DNA of 64,000 nt, taken from Bryobacteraceae bacterium (GTDB lineage Bacteria; Acidobacteriota; Terriglobia; Bryobacterales; Bryobacteraceae). This document shows positions 25,877 through 33,311 of the stretch, piece after piece. Numbering within the stretch: position 1 is the stretch's first letter; each line of letters opens with the position of its first letter. Location of the stretch: the NCBI GenBank assembly GCA_025980665.1, contig JAICXC010000007.1, positions 1-64,000 of the forward strand, in the 5' to 3' direction. A model generated the notes under the pieces. That model was not told the origin of the DNA, ran no database searches, and was given only the letters and a program-made list of their open reading frames with translations. Both the position numbers and the translations under genes were made by a program.

Positions 25877-26575
25877 ATGCGGATTTTGGTGACCAATGAC
25901 GATGGATGGGATGCTCCCGGTCTTGCGACGCTAAAATCCCTGGCGGGACGAATAGGTGACGTCTTGGTGGTGGCCCCGCAGGATCCGCATTCCTACGCCG
26001 GACACCGCGTGACTACGGATTGCCCGTTGGTTCTGACGGAGACCGGCACACAGGAATTCACGCTATCGGGGACCCCGGCTGACTGCGTGCGCCTGGCGGT
26101 CTCCACGCTCTTCCCGGATATTGACTGGGTATTTTCGGGGATCAATCGTGGAGGAAACCTGGGAGCCGATCTCTTCACGTCGGCAACGGTGGCTGCGGTA
26201 CGCGAAGCCGCGCTGTTGGGCCGCCCGGGGATCGCGGTTTCGCAGTACGTGCGCAAGGGAGTGGCGCTCGATTGGGACCTGTCAGCGGAGATGGCACTGC
26301 CGGTAATCGCGCAACTCATCGCCGAAGGGTGCCCGTCCAAAGGGTATTGGAATGTGAATCTGCCGCACCTTGACGTTGACAAAAATGATGCTCGCGAAAG
26401 CCCGGCAGTAGTTCGATGCGATCCCGACAATGAGCCGCTCGATGTCCGATTCCGGCGTGAAGGCAACTGTTTTCACTATGCCGGCTCCTATCCAGGGCGC
26501 CGTAAAACGCCTGGAAGGGACGTTGAGCATTGTTTCAGCGGGTCTATTACCGTCAGTTGCCTCCAGCTCGAGTGA
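25877..26575 (+). CDS. surE: 5'-nucleotidase SurE
   Basis: A 232-residue metal-dependent phosphatase acting on nucleoside 5'-monophosphates. The metal site begins with MRILVTNDDGWDAPGL (Asp8, Asp9), followed by VVAPQDPHSYAGHRVT (Ser), LSGTPADCVRLAV and FSGINRGGNLGADLFTSATV (Asn). It is slightly shorter than the usual 250 residues; the C-terminal swapped hairpin is present as PGRRKTPGRDVEHCFSGSITVSCLQ. It stands alone on the plus strand with a palindrome upstream. The family is often linked to stress survival and stationary phase. Confidence 0.93.
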   Translation: MRILVTNDDGWDAPGLATLKSLAGRIGDVLVVAPQDPHSYAGHRVTTDCPLVLTETGTQEFTLSGTPADCVRLAVSTLFPDIDWVFSGINRGGNLGADLFTSATVAAVREAALLGRPGIAVSQYVRKGVALDWDLSAEMALPVIAQLIAEGCPSKGYWNVNLPHLDVDKNDARESPAVVRCDPDNEPLDVRFRREGNCFHYAGSYPGRRKTPGRDVEHCFSGSITVSCLQLE

Positions 26576-26650
26576 ACCGGGCTTTTTCTTTCACAAACAT
26601 TTCACAAATCCCTTGCGACTAACTGCTCCTTCCGGCGTAATACTGGGCCC

Positions 26651-27505
26651 ATGCGGCATGTCATCAAAGCGACCTTTACTCTTCTCACTCCCCTGCTTCT
26701 GTGGTTACCTCTTGGCGCGCAAAGTTTGACGGTTCCCCACGTAGTCGACGGCGGAGGCTGGCAATCCACCATCGTACTCACCAACACCACGTCCAATCCT
26801 GCATCTGCCAGTTTGATCTTTCACCAGGAAACGACCGGCGGCAACACCCAGCCATGGACGCCTCCCTTCCAAGAAGTGGTGTCGACGTCGGGGTTATCTT
26901 TGGCGGGCGGTTCGTCTTTGTTCCTGCACACAGCCGGTACGGCAGCGGATTTATCGCAAGGCTGGGCCGAGCTTAACGCGGACCCGGGTGTAACCGGTTA
27001 CGTAGTCTTCACCATCCGCGTGCCAGGACATCAAGATCAGGATGGCACTGCGCCAATTGGCGCCTCTGCCAGCCGCCTCCTGGTACCCTACGACGACTCC
27101 AATGGATTCGTGACCGGCATTGCGGTCGTGAATCCCACATCGTCAGCTCAAACTATTTCGGTTGGGTTCCGGACCACGACTGGAGGAGTCGCCATGGCTG
27201 CCCTGCCTAGCGTACCAGCCGGAGGGCACATGTCCTTTGTCTTGTCGCAGCAGTTTCCAGTGATACAAGGGCACGAAGGATTGGCCGAATTCACTAGCAT
27301 CACCGGCACGTTTTCGATGATCGCCCTTCGAGTGAATCCGACCTCATCGTTCACCGCAGCTCCCGTGTACTTTCAGAGCGGAGCGCCTCTCATCTCGGCG
27401 AGTATGGATCCGGGAAATCCCTACGATCCGGGTGCTCCCACCGATCCGGGTAATCCCTATCCGGGTCCACCGATGTACTACCAGTCGTCACACGCCGATC
27501 ACTAA
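26651..27505 (+). CDS. Secreted protein, paralogue of the one at 3080, with DPGNPY-rich tail
   Basis: A 284-residue protein with a signal peptide (about 1-23, ending LPLGAQ). Blocks VVDGGGWQSTIVLTNTT, GGSSLFLHTAG, QGWAELNAD, GYVVFTIRV, LLVPYDDSNGFVTGIAVVNP, GGHMSFVLSQQFPVIQGHEG follow the same order as in the protein at 3080-3853. The C-terminal 35 residues are a Pro/Gly tail with two DPGNPY units and a DPGAPTDPG link, absent from the paralogue; such tails often act as flexible or surface-exposed segments. Function unknown; probably extracellular or cell-surface. Confidence 0.7.
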   Translation: MRHVIKATFTLLTPLLLWLPLGAQSLTVPHVVDGGGWQSTIVLTNTTSNPASASLIFHQETTGGNTQPWTPPFQEVVSTSGLSLAGGSSLFLHTAGTAADLSQGWAELNADPGVTGYVVFTIRVPGHQDQDGTAPIGASASRLLVPYDDSNGFVTGIAVVNPTSSAQTISVGFRTTTGGVAMAALPSVPAGGHMSFVLSQQFPVIQGHEGLAEFTSITGTFSMIALRVNPTSSFTAAPVYFQSGAPLISASMDPGNPYDPGAPTDPGNPYPGPPMYYQSSHADH

Positions 27506-27512
27506 CCGTCGG

Positions 27513-27866
27513 CTACCTCAGCCATTCGCCGTCATGCATGATCATTTCGGCCGACTTGGTCGCGGCGTTGCGTAGCACCAGATCAGCAGGTTCGCCGGCG
27601 GCGATCACAGAAGTGCTGGGTGCGGGGGTCACAAGCTTGCCCATCCCCGAGGTTATTTGCGCGCCCTTGGGCACGGGTGTGGATGCCTGAGGGCCCACGG
27701 CCTGGAATTTTCCGTCGCGGATCACGATGATGGAATGCTCCAGGCGGGGCCGCTCGTGGCCGGGATCGAGCTGCGCGCCGACGATGACCTTTACCGGCGA
27801 TGAGTCGGACGGAGATCCGCAGGACGCCAGCAAACACATCACCGATAGCAGGATCGATCTGGTCAT
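27513..27866 (-). CDS. Lipoprotein resembling an amidohydrolase without its catalytic barrel
   Basis: A 117-residue protein with a lipobox-like start (LLSVMCLLASCGSPS, Cys16). The mature part reads like the two ends of an imidazolonepropionase-type amidohydrolase joined directly: VIVGAQLDPG with HSIIVIRDGKFQAVGPQA (N-terminal composite-domain strands), a GKLVTPAPS turn where the metal-binding HxH barrel would normally begin, then IAAGEPADLVLRNA and IMHDGEWL (C-terminal composite strands). About 300 residues of TIM barrel are absent, with no stop or frameshift. It is therefore unlikely to be an enzyme and may be a small beta-domain lipoprotein. It overlaps the upstream HAD gene by ATGA. Confidence 0.7.
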   Translation of the reverse strand: MTRSILLSVMCLLASCGSPSDSSPVKVIVGAQLDPGHERPRLEHSIIVIRDGKFQAVGPQASTPVPKGAQITSGMGKLVTPAPSTSVIAAGEPADLVLRNAATKSAEMIMHDGEWLR

Positions 27867-28528
27867 CCTAAGAGGGCCTCCAGCGAAAGTGCGCGTAAAT
27901 CCGGCACCAGAATATCCGGGGAGTGCTCTGCAAGCTCTTCGGCCGATACCAAGCCTGTAGCCACGGCGATTGAGCGCACGCCGTTGGCCCGTGCGGCGCG
28001 AATATCGTTGGGATGATCGCCGATCAGCGCCACAGGACTGGACCGGTTAATCCAGCCTTGCCGGCGCGCATGGCGAACCGCGATGCGCACCAATCCCGCC
28101 CTATCCGCTGCTAACTCAGCAAAAGCCCCGAAACGCAGGTATTGCTTTAGGCCCGCGCGCTCCATCTTCTTCCAGCCGATGCGCGATAAGTTTCCGGTGA
28201 CCAGTCCTGCTGGAATCCTTCTCCGCCACAACCGGTAGAGCAACATTCGCGCGCCGGGGCAAACGCGGCGTCGAAGGTCGGGACAACTCCGCACGTAGAT
28301 GCGCTGTGCTGCAGTCACGATTGCGGGCATGTGCTGCCGGATGACTGCTCGCGAAACACCGGCGTTAGCGAGCATGCAACTGAGAATGTCGCGATCGAGC
28401 ATGCCTTGCACCGGCACGCCCTCAGTAGTCGTTTCCACGCCGGTGGCGCGGCGAACCGCATCGATTAATGCCTGGCGATGATGCGGACCCGCGCGGCGCA
28501 GCAAAGTTCCATCGATATCGAAAAGCAC
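27863..28528 (-). CDS. HAD-superfamily phosphatase (phosphoglycolate phosphatase-like)
   Basis: A 221-residue hydrolase with motif I in LFDIDGTLLRRAG, a helical cap, motif II in GLVTGNLSR, a lysine in WKKMERAG and motif IV in LIGDHPNDIRAARANG. The layout is that of phosphoglycolate phosphatase/beta-phosphoglucomutase-like enzymes; substrate unknown. I chose the GTG at 28528, which has GGAAGG 9 bases upstream and begins the protein at the first HAD strand; the track start at 28705 would overlap the divergent gene. A TTG at 28549 is an alternative. The following lipoprotein gene overlaps its stop. Confidence 0.85.
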   Translation of the reverse strand: MLFDIDGTLLRRAGPHHRQALIDAVRRATGVETTTEGVPVQGMLDRDILSCMLANAGVSRAVIRQHMPAIVTAAQRIYVRSCPDLRRRVCPGARMLLYRLWRRRIPAGLVTGNLSRIGWKKMERAGLKQYLRFGAFAELAADRAGLVRIAVRHARRQGWINRSSPVALIGDHPNDIRAARANGVRSIAVATGLVSAEELAEHSPDILVPDLRALSLEALLG

Positions 28529-28570
28529 TAATGCTTGCTTACCTTCCAATACATCATGATATCCGGCTGC

Positions 28571-28576
28571 TAGAAT
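28571..28576 (+). promoter_or_regulatory. Candidate -10 (TAGAAT) 9 bases before the ATG at 28586
   Basis: TAGAAT lies nine bases before the start codon, and no Shine-Dalgarno sequence intervenes, suggesting a leaderless or very short-leader mRNA. Confidence 0.35.
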
Positions 28577-28585
28577 AGCCTTGTC

Positions 28586-29089
28586 ATGCAAGTGCTCCAA
28601 GCGGGGCGGCACAAGTTGCTGCTGTTGGAACTCGACCCGGAGTTCATTGAGAATATCGCGCGTCAGGCCGGCTTCGAGTTCAAGCTGGAAGATCAGGAGC
28701 GGCACGTGCTGCTGGAGCTCTCGGCGGAAGACCGGCAGGCTCCACTACTGCTGTTCGATGCGGCCGATCCCGCCAACCTTGGATGGTTTTCGCGCTGCCA
28801 GTTCTATGTGGACGGAGTTTCGGGGACGGTGCTTCAAACGCCAATCCAGATCGCTAACCAGCACGACCGCGGCGGGCGTGCGTTGCCGAATGCTATCCGG
28901 CTCCAGATCAATAAGGAACTTCCGGTGACCTTCCGGCTGCCCAATAAGGCGCCAGTCACCGAGCAGACCATTTATGCGGTGCTTTACAATGTCCTCAATG
29001 CGTTGTTGAATACAGGAGTGGGCGTGTGCGGAGGAAGCGTGGTGAAGCCGCTGGCTGGCCGCACAGAGCCGCCTGGTTCTAGAAATTAG
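28586..29089 (+). CDS. Protein of unknown function
   Basis: A 167-residue protein I do not recognise. It has alternating hydrophobic strands (HKLLLLELD, RHVLLELS, APLLLFDAADP), a tryptophan-containing turn (LGWFSRCQFYVDG) and a C-terminal helix (TIYAVLYNVLNALLNTGVGVCGG) too polar to be a sure membrane span. There is no signal peptide. The compositional pattern and position support a real gene: it is divergent from the HAD gene, with a -10-like hexamer just before the ATG. The short Cys-containing end (GVCGGS) has no paired motif. Confidence 0.55.
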   Translation: MQVLQAGRHKLLLLELDPEFIENIARQAGFEFKLEDQERHVLLELSAEDRQAPLLLFDAADPANLGWFSRCQFYVDGVSGTVLQTPIQIANQHDRGGRALPNAIRLQINKELPVTFRLPNKAPVTEQTIYAVLYNVLNALLNTGVGVCGGSVVKPLAGRTEPPGSRN

Positions 29090-29126
29090 TGACACGCAAT
29101 TAAGCCCTAGAATTAATTAGCCACCG

Positions 29127-29312
29127 ATGGACGCGAACGAACGCGAATCAAACCCACCTGAAGACAACGATCCTCTCCGGGCGTACGCGCTGCAGAATGC
29201 CGCGAAGGAAGCGACTAAGCCGCGCCCGTCATCATCGGTGGGTCCCTTCCTTGTTTCCGTGGTGGTCACAGCGGTGATCCTGGCGATCGCCTTTTACCTA
29301 TGGGGACGCTAG
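29127..29312 (+). CDS. Small single-span membrane protein
   Basis: A 61-residue protein with a charged, Pro/Asn/Glu-rich N-terminal half (NERESNPPEDNDP, AAKEATKPRPSS) and one strongly hydrophobic helix at the C-terminus (VGPFLVSVVVTAVILAIAFYL), ending WGR. The layout is that of a tail-anchored protein with a cytoplasmic head. It ends 1 bp before the AhpD-like gene, so the two are probably translated together. Function unknown. Confidence 0.6.
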   Translation: MDANERESNPPEDNDPLRAYALQNAAKEATKPRPSSSVGPFLVSVVVTAVILAIAFYLWGR

Positions 29313-29313
29313 C

Positions 29314-29709
29314 ATGGCGACGTTCGGCCTGATCGAATATAGCGATGCATCCCCCGAAGTGCGCGCCGTATACGACGACATCATGGCCACGCGCAAGACT
29401 GACTGGGTAAATAATTTCTGGAAGGCGCTGGCGCACGATCCCGCCGCGCTCAAGCGAGCCTGGGAAACCGCCAAGCAGGTGATGGGCGCGGGCGCGCTGG
29501 ATCCGCTGACCAAGGAAATGATCTACGTCGCGGTGAGCATGAGCAACCAGTGCGATTATTGCGTGGCGTCGCACATTGCGGGTGCCCGGTCCAAAGGCAT
29601 GACGGACGAACAGCTCAAGGAACTGATCGCCGTGGTCGGATTCGCGAATGCGAACAATCGGATCGTGGCGGGCTATCAGGTCGAGATCGACGAGCGTTTT
29701 AAGCCCTAG
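29314..29709 (+). CDS. Carboxymuconolactone decarboxylase-family (AhpD-like) protein
   Basis: A 131-residue protein of the CMD fold. The signature SNQCDYCVASHIAGARSKGM contains the CxxC-x3-H group used by AhpD-type thiol peroxidase/reductase proteins; the preceding LTKEMIYVAVSM and following LKELIAVVGFANANNRIV helices match the family. The CxxC and histidine suggest a redox role rather than decarboxylation. It follows the one-helix protein by 1 bp. Confidence 0.88.
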   Translation: MATFGLIEYSDASPEVRAVYDDIMATRKTDWVNNFWKALAHDPAALKRAWETAKQVMGAGALDPLTKEMIYVAVSMSNQCDYCVASHIAGARSKGMTDEQLKELIAVVGFANANNRIVAGYQVEIDERFKP

Positions 29710-29752
29710 GCGCCTCTCGGTTCGGTAGTTAAGCCTTACGAGTCCAGCCCTA

Positions 29753-29779
29753 AGAAAAACGGCGAGCCCGAGGCCCGCC
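29753..29779 (-). terminator. Rho-independent terminator for the minus-strand DUF6644/DUF6152 cassette
   Basis: On the minus strand GGCGGGCC-tcg-GGCTCGCC forms a GC-rich stem with one mismatch, followed by GTTTTTCTT. It lies about 100 bp beyond the stop of the gene at 29879 and faces the AhpD-like gene. Confidence 0.7.
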
Positions 29780-29878
29780 GCTATCCTCCGAGTTGCGGGT
29801 CTATGCCCTGCTTAATGTCTTCGGCAGCAGTTTAGCAACGGGAAATTTCTAGAGGATGGCGGAATGGTCAACTTCCGT

Positions 29879-30682
29879 TTACGGAAGCTGTGCCGGCGCG
29901 TTCACGTGCACCAGGTCGATGTTATTCTCTTGACAAACGTATTCCAGGAGTTCCGTGTTCGGTTGGAGTCGCGCCCTACCCGTGGTAGTGAACGGCTTGG
30001 TGTACGCGCCCGGATCGTCGATGGTGACATCAATCGTCATGTTCCCCAGATCCGTACGCGTGTAGCGCTCAATGGTGTGCAGTTTTTCCGTGTGCGGGTG
30101 GCCCAGATAATCGAACCAGAACTTGTCGTTGAAACCCACGGAATCGACCACGAGTGTGTCTTTGTCCCAGGTCCCAGTGGAATGCCCGTACCATGTGGGA
30201 TCAGGATCGTCCGGGTGCTTGCCGTTCATGAAGATCTGGCGGAAGCTGTGGATGTTCCCTTCAAACAGGATGAAGTAATGCGTGGGGGTCTGCACGATCC
30301 GCCAGGGATAGGGAGCGCCGCGCGGGACGCCGGTGGGCAGGCAATTGGCTTCCGGATCGTCCTGCGATTTCCGGGTCTTCATCAGAGCCTCGGCCCAGGG
30401 CTGCATGATGATCTGCTCGCCCGGTTTGAGACCTTTGGAAATGTCGCCCGAATTGCTGCCACTTCCCATCCAGGCGCCCGATAAGTCTGGTGTCCCGTCG
30501 GCCATGCGAGGCGCGGGTCCCGTGGGTCCGGCTGGACCGCCTCGCCCTTTGGCGCCGCCTTTTTGGCCTTTGGCCGCGCCAGGGGCCGGTGTGGCGTCTT
30601 GAGCCACCACCAGCGAAACCGCGGCAACCGTCGCGGCGAGCACGAAGCCGATTACAAAGCTTTTTCGCACGGGAGTTCTCAC
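29879..30682 (-). CDS. Exported protein of an uncharacterised family often paired with DUF6152
   Basis: A 267-residue protein with an N-terminal hydrophobic export signal (about 5-28, VIGFVLAATVAAVSLVV then AQD) and a Gly/Lys/Pro-rich linker. The mature domain has PDLSGAWMGS, ANCLPTGVPRGAPYPW, IVQTPTHYFILFEGN, RQIFMNG, HPDDPDPTWYGHSTG, DTLVVDSVGFNDKFWFD and GHPHTEKLH. I recognise this order from periplasmic proteins of Acidobacteria and Proteobacteria that have no known function. The track start at 30703 lacks a Shine-Dalgarno sequence; the GTG at 30682 has GAGAG upstream and is preferred. Last gene of a four-gene cassette. Confidence 0.7.
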   Translation of the reverse strand: MRTPVRKSFVIGFVLAATVAAVSLVVAQDATPAPGAAKGQKGGAKGRGGPAGPTGPAPRMADGTPDLSGAWMGSGSNSGDISKGLKPGEQIIMQPWAEALMKTRKSQDDPEANCLPTGVPRGAPYPWRIVQTPTHYFILFEGNIHSFRQIFMNGKHPDDPDPTWYGHSTGTWDKDTLVVDSVGFNDKFWFDYLGHPHTEKLHTIERYTRTDLGNMTIDVTIDDPGAYTKPFTTTGRARLQPNTELLEYVCQENNIDLVHVNAPAQLP

Positions 30683-30692
30683 TTCACGTCTC

Positions 30693-31097
30693 TCACTTGA
30701 CATCTGGCGGAGGCGGAGCAGCCATGAAGGTCAGCTTCGTTCCGTCGGATTTCTGGATGGTGTCCGCACTGCCGGTCCAGGTGCCGTCCTTCGCCCTGGA
30801 CGCGACCACAACAACCGCGTCGCCCTCTTTGAGCGAATGCCGGGTCCATCCGTTGCGCTGCATCATGTTGGGACTCGCCAGTTCCAGGTTCCAGTGCTCC
30901 ACTTTACCCGCCGGGTCGGTCACATCGATGTAGAAATGCGCGTGTGGGTTGGTCCATTCGAATTTCGTTACGACGCCCTTCAACTCGATTTTCTTGGTCG
31001 AATCGTATTCAGCCGCGAAAGAGTGGTGAGCGGCCATCGGCAGGCTCATCAGCAACAGTCCGGCGCCTGCCATTACGATGCTCGGCATGAATTTCAA
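30693..31097 (-). CDS. Exported DUF6152 protein
   Basis: A 134-residue protein with a signal peptide ending at LPMAAHH. The mature domain begins HHSFAAEYDSTKKIELKG and continues FEWTNPHAHFYIDVTD, EHWNLELASPNMMQRNGWTR and LKEGDAVVVVAS, the features of DUF6152, a small beta-barrel-like periplasmic domain. The His-His at the mature N-terminus and the NPHAH segment are potential metal ligands; the family's function is not known. The TTG at 31097 has GGAGG 9 bases upstream, better than the track start at 31148. Confidence 0.75.
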   Translation of the reverse strand: MKFMPSIVMAGAGLLLMSLPMAAHHSFAAEYDSTKKIELKGVVTKFEWTNPHAHFYIDVTDPAGKVEHWNLELASPNMMQRNGWTRHSLKEGDAVVVVASRAKDGTWTGSADTIQKSDGTKLTFMAAPPPPDVK

Positions 31098-31169
31098 AGC
31101 CACACACCTCCAGTAGGGCATTTTTTCACATCGGGGCGTGGGGCGCAATGTTACGAAGTACGCAGCGTT

Positions 31170-31652
31170 TTAGACGAAGCCAATCGCTCGGCCACCGACA
31201 CCCACGCCGAACCACAACACCAGCGAGAGCAGCGCGACCAGCCAACCGAGCAGCATAGGACGCTGGTCTTCGGCTTTGTGCGTGATCCAGCGAAACAGCG
31301 TGAATTGGAAAATGATCGCCGGCAAGAGGACGGCCATCTTGAACTTGAATCCGTCGTTCACGAAACATTTCATGGCTTCCGATTGGAATAGCATGAAGCC
31401 GGTGACCAGCATCGTAAGCATGCCCCAGGTCATGTAAGGGTCCAGGTTCTTGGCCAACACCGCGACAGGCTGCTTTTTCATGCCCAGGCCCAGCATCCGC
31501 AGATCGATGATGACAATCGCGCCGAACATCATGGTCAGCGCCAAAATATGGATGGTTTCGATTACCGGGAAAGCCCAAATAGTGCCCGCGATCGCCTGGC
31601 CCAGCCAACTCTTCTCATTCCATTCGAAAAACCACTTAAAAGATTGCCACAT
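31170..31652 (-). CDS. DUF6644-type four-helix membrane protein (second copy of pair)
   Basis: A 160-residue integral membrane protein with four hydrophobic segments. Conserved polar features shared with its upstream neighbour are FPVIETIHILAL (first helix histidine), IIDLRMLGLGMKK, DPYMTWGMLTMLVTGFMLFQSEAMKCF and FRWITH (second histidine near helix three/four). Two intramembrane histidines in a four-helix protein could bind haem b or copper; this is inference from the pattern. It starts 2 bp after the stop of the paralogous gene, and the DUF6152 gene follows. Confidence 0.75.
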   Translation of the reverse strand: MWQSFKWFFEWNEKSWLGQAIAGTIWAFPVIETIHILALTMMFGAIVIIDLRMLGLGMKKQPVAVLAKNLDPYMTWGMLTMLVTGFMLFQSEAMKCFVNDGFKFKMAVLLPAIIFQFTLFRWITHKAEDQRPMLLGWLVALLSLVLWFGVGVGGRAIGFV

Positions 31653-31654
31653 GC

Positions 31655-32149
31655 TCAGAAGTTATACGCGGTAGTGCGGCCTGCAATGATCACGATGCCC
31701 CAGCTGATCAGCGAGATCCAACCGGCTAGTTTCGCGGCGCGTGGAGGATTTTCCGACCATTCCCATTCATGCATATTGCGGTAGATTTTCGACGAATGGA
31801 AGATCAGGACGTTCAGCCCGGCCAAAAACAAGAACAGCACTTTCAAGCGGAACCAGATGCTGTTGTAGCACTTGACCGGTTCCGACCACAGTAGCAGGGT
31901 CCCGGTGACCATCATCATCAGGAATCCCACCGTGATCCAGGGGATGAGCTGGTGAAAGACGTCGGAGGCCGACTCTTTCTTGAAGATCAGGCCCATCATT
32001 CGGAGATCGGAGATTGCGATGGTTCCCGCCGATACGCTAATGCCTAGCAGATGGCCACCTTCGAGCAGAGGAAACGCAAGGATCGATTCGCGGATCGATA
32101 TGCTGAACGACGTCTCCTGGACCCACTGAGCAATTTCAAGAAGAGACAT
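31655..32149 (-). CDS. DUF6644-type four-helix membrane protein (first copy of pair)
   Basis: A 164-residue membrane protein. FPLLEGGHLLGIS, ISDLRMMGLIFKK, IPWITVGFLMMMVTGTLLLWSEPVKCY, FRLKVLFLFLAGLNVLIFHS align block by block with the downstream gene, including both histidines and the DLRM(L/M)GL loop. The N-terminal sequence MSLLEIAQWVQETSFSISIRES is soluble. I use the ATG at 32149; the track TTG at 32161 sits directly on the GAGG. It is the first gene of the cassette and starts 130 bp from the divergent purM. Confidence 0.75.
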   Translation of the reverse strand: MSLLEIAQWVQETSFSISIRESILAFPLLEGGHLLGISVSAGTIAISDLRMMGLIFKKESASDVFHQLIPWITVGFLMMMVTGTLLLWSEPVKCYNSIWFRLKVLFLFLAGLNVLIFHSSKIYRNMHEWEWSENPPRAAKLAGWISLISWGIVIIAGRTTAYNF

Positions 32150-32279
32150 GGAAAGAAACAACCTCTAGCAAGTGGAGCATACGGGCAACCTGCGCCCGGT
32201 CCGGCTTTTCAGAATACACAACCCATTCCAGGCGTGTCAAATTTACCGTAAGCATCGCTTATCATAAGAGTTTCCCAGC

Positions 32280-33311
32280 ATGCCTTCAGCGAAACCGATC
32301 GGCTACAAACAATCCGGCGTGAACATCGACGAAGCGGACCGTGCGGTGGCCTCCATCCGCACGATGGCCCGCAGTACGTTCAGTCCAGCGGTACTGACCG
32401 ATATCGGAAGCTTTGGCGGCGGTTATCTGTTGAAGGGCTATAAAGACCCGGTGCTGGTGTCGTCGGCCGACGGCGTCGGCACCAAGCTCAAGCTGGCGTT
32501 CATGACCGGTGAGCATTCGACGGTGGGCGAAGACCTGGTCAATCATTGCGTGAACGATATCGCGGTGCAGGGAGCGATTCCCCTGTTTTTCCTCGATTAC
32601 TTCGCGGTGGGGAAACTCGATGCTAAGGTCGCGGCACGGGTAGTATCCGGCATGGCGCGCGGGTGCCGCAATAATGGATGCGCGCTCATCGGAGGCGAGA
32701 CCGCGGAAATGCCAGGTATGTACGCGCCCGGCGAATACGATCTGGCGGGGTTCATCGTAGGCGTGGTCGAGCGCAAGAAAATGCTTACCGGTAAGACCAT
32801 TCGCGCCGGAGATATCCTAATCGGACTGCCGTCAACGGGTCTTCACACGAATGGGTATTCGCTGGCGCGGAAGCTGCTGTTTGACGTGGCAGGCCACCGC
32901 GCCGATACGCGGATCGCAGAACTGGGCGGCTCCCTCGCCCAGGAACTGATGAAAGTTCATCGCAGCTATCTGAAGCCGTTGCGCGCGTTGCATGACTCGG
33001 GAATCCTCAAGGGCGCGGCCCACATCACCGGTGGAGGCATCACGGATAATACGCCGCGGATTCTTCCCAAGGGCCTGGGTGTGCGCATTGACGTCGGTTC
33101 GTGGCCGGTGCTGCCCATGTTCCAGTTGCTGCGGAAGATCGGAAACATCCCCGAACAGGACTGGCGGCGAACCTTCAACCTCGGCATCGGCATGATCCTG
33201 GTGGTTTCCAAGCCCGATCTGCCGGATGCCGCCAAGATGCTCAAGAAGCTACGCGAGCGTTGCTATCAGATCGGCGAAGTGGTTCGCGGCGATGGAGTCA
33301 GGTACGCGTGA
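32280..33311 (+). CDS. purM: Phosphoribosylformylglycinamidine cyclo-ligase
   Basis: A 343-residue AIR synthetase that closes the imidazole ring in purine synthesis using ATP. Family blocks: YKQSGVNIDEADRAVASIR, VLVSSADGVGTKLKLA, VGEDLVNHCVNDIAVQGA, PLFFLDYFAVGKLD, LIGGETAEMPGMY and HITGGGITDNTPRILPK. Length is normal. Its TGA overlaps the GTG of purN (GTGA), so the two are coupled. A TATCAT hexamer 14 bases before the ATG could be the -10. Confidence 0.95.
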   Translation: MPSAKPIGYKQSGVNIDEADRAVASIRTMARSTFSPAVLTDIGSFGGGYLLKGYKDPVLVSSADGVGTKLKLAFMTGEHSTVGEDLVNHCVNDIAVQGAIPLFFLDYFAVGKLDAKVAARVVSGMARGCRNNGCALIGGETAEMPGMYAPGEYDLAGFIVGVVERKKMLTGKTIRAGDILIGLPSTGLHTNGYSLARKLLFDVAGHRADTRIAELGGSLAQELMKVHRSYLKPLRALHDSGILKGAAHITGGGITDNTPRILPKGLGVRIDVGSWPVLPMFQLLRKIGNIPEQDWRRTFNLGIGMILVVSKPDLPDAAKMLKKLRERCYQIGEVVRGDGVRYA

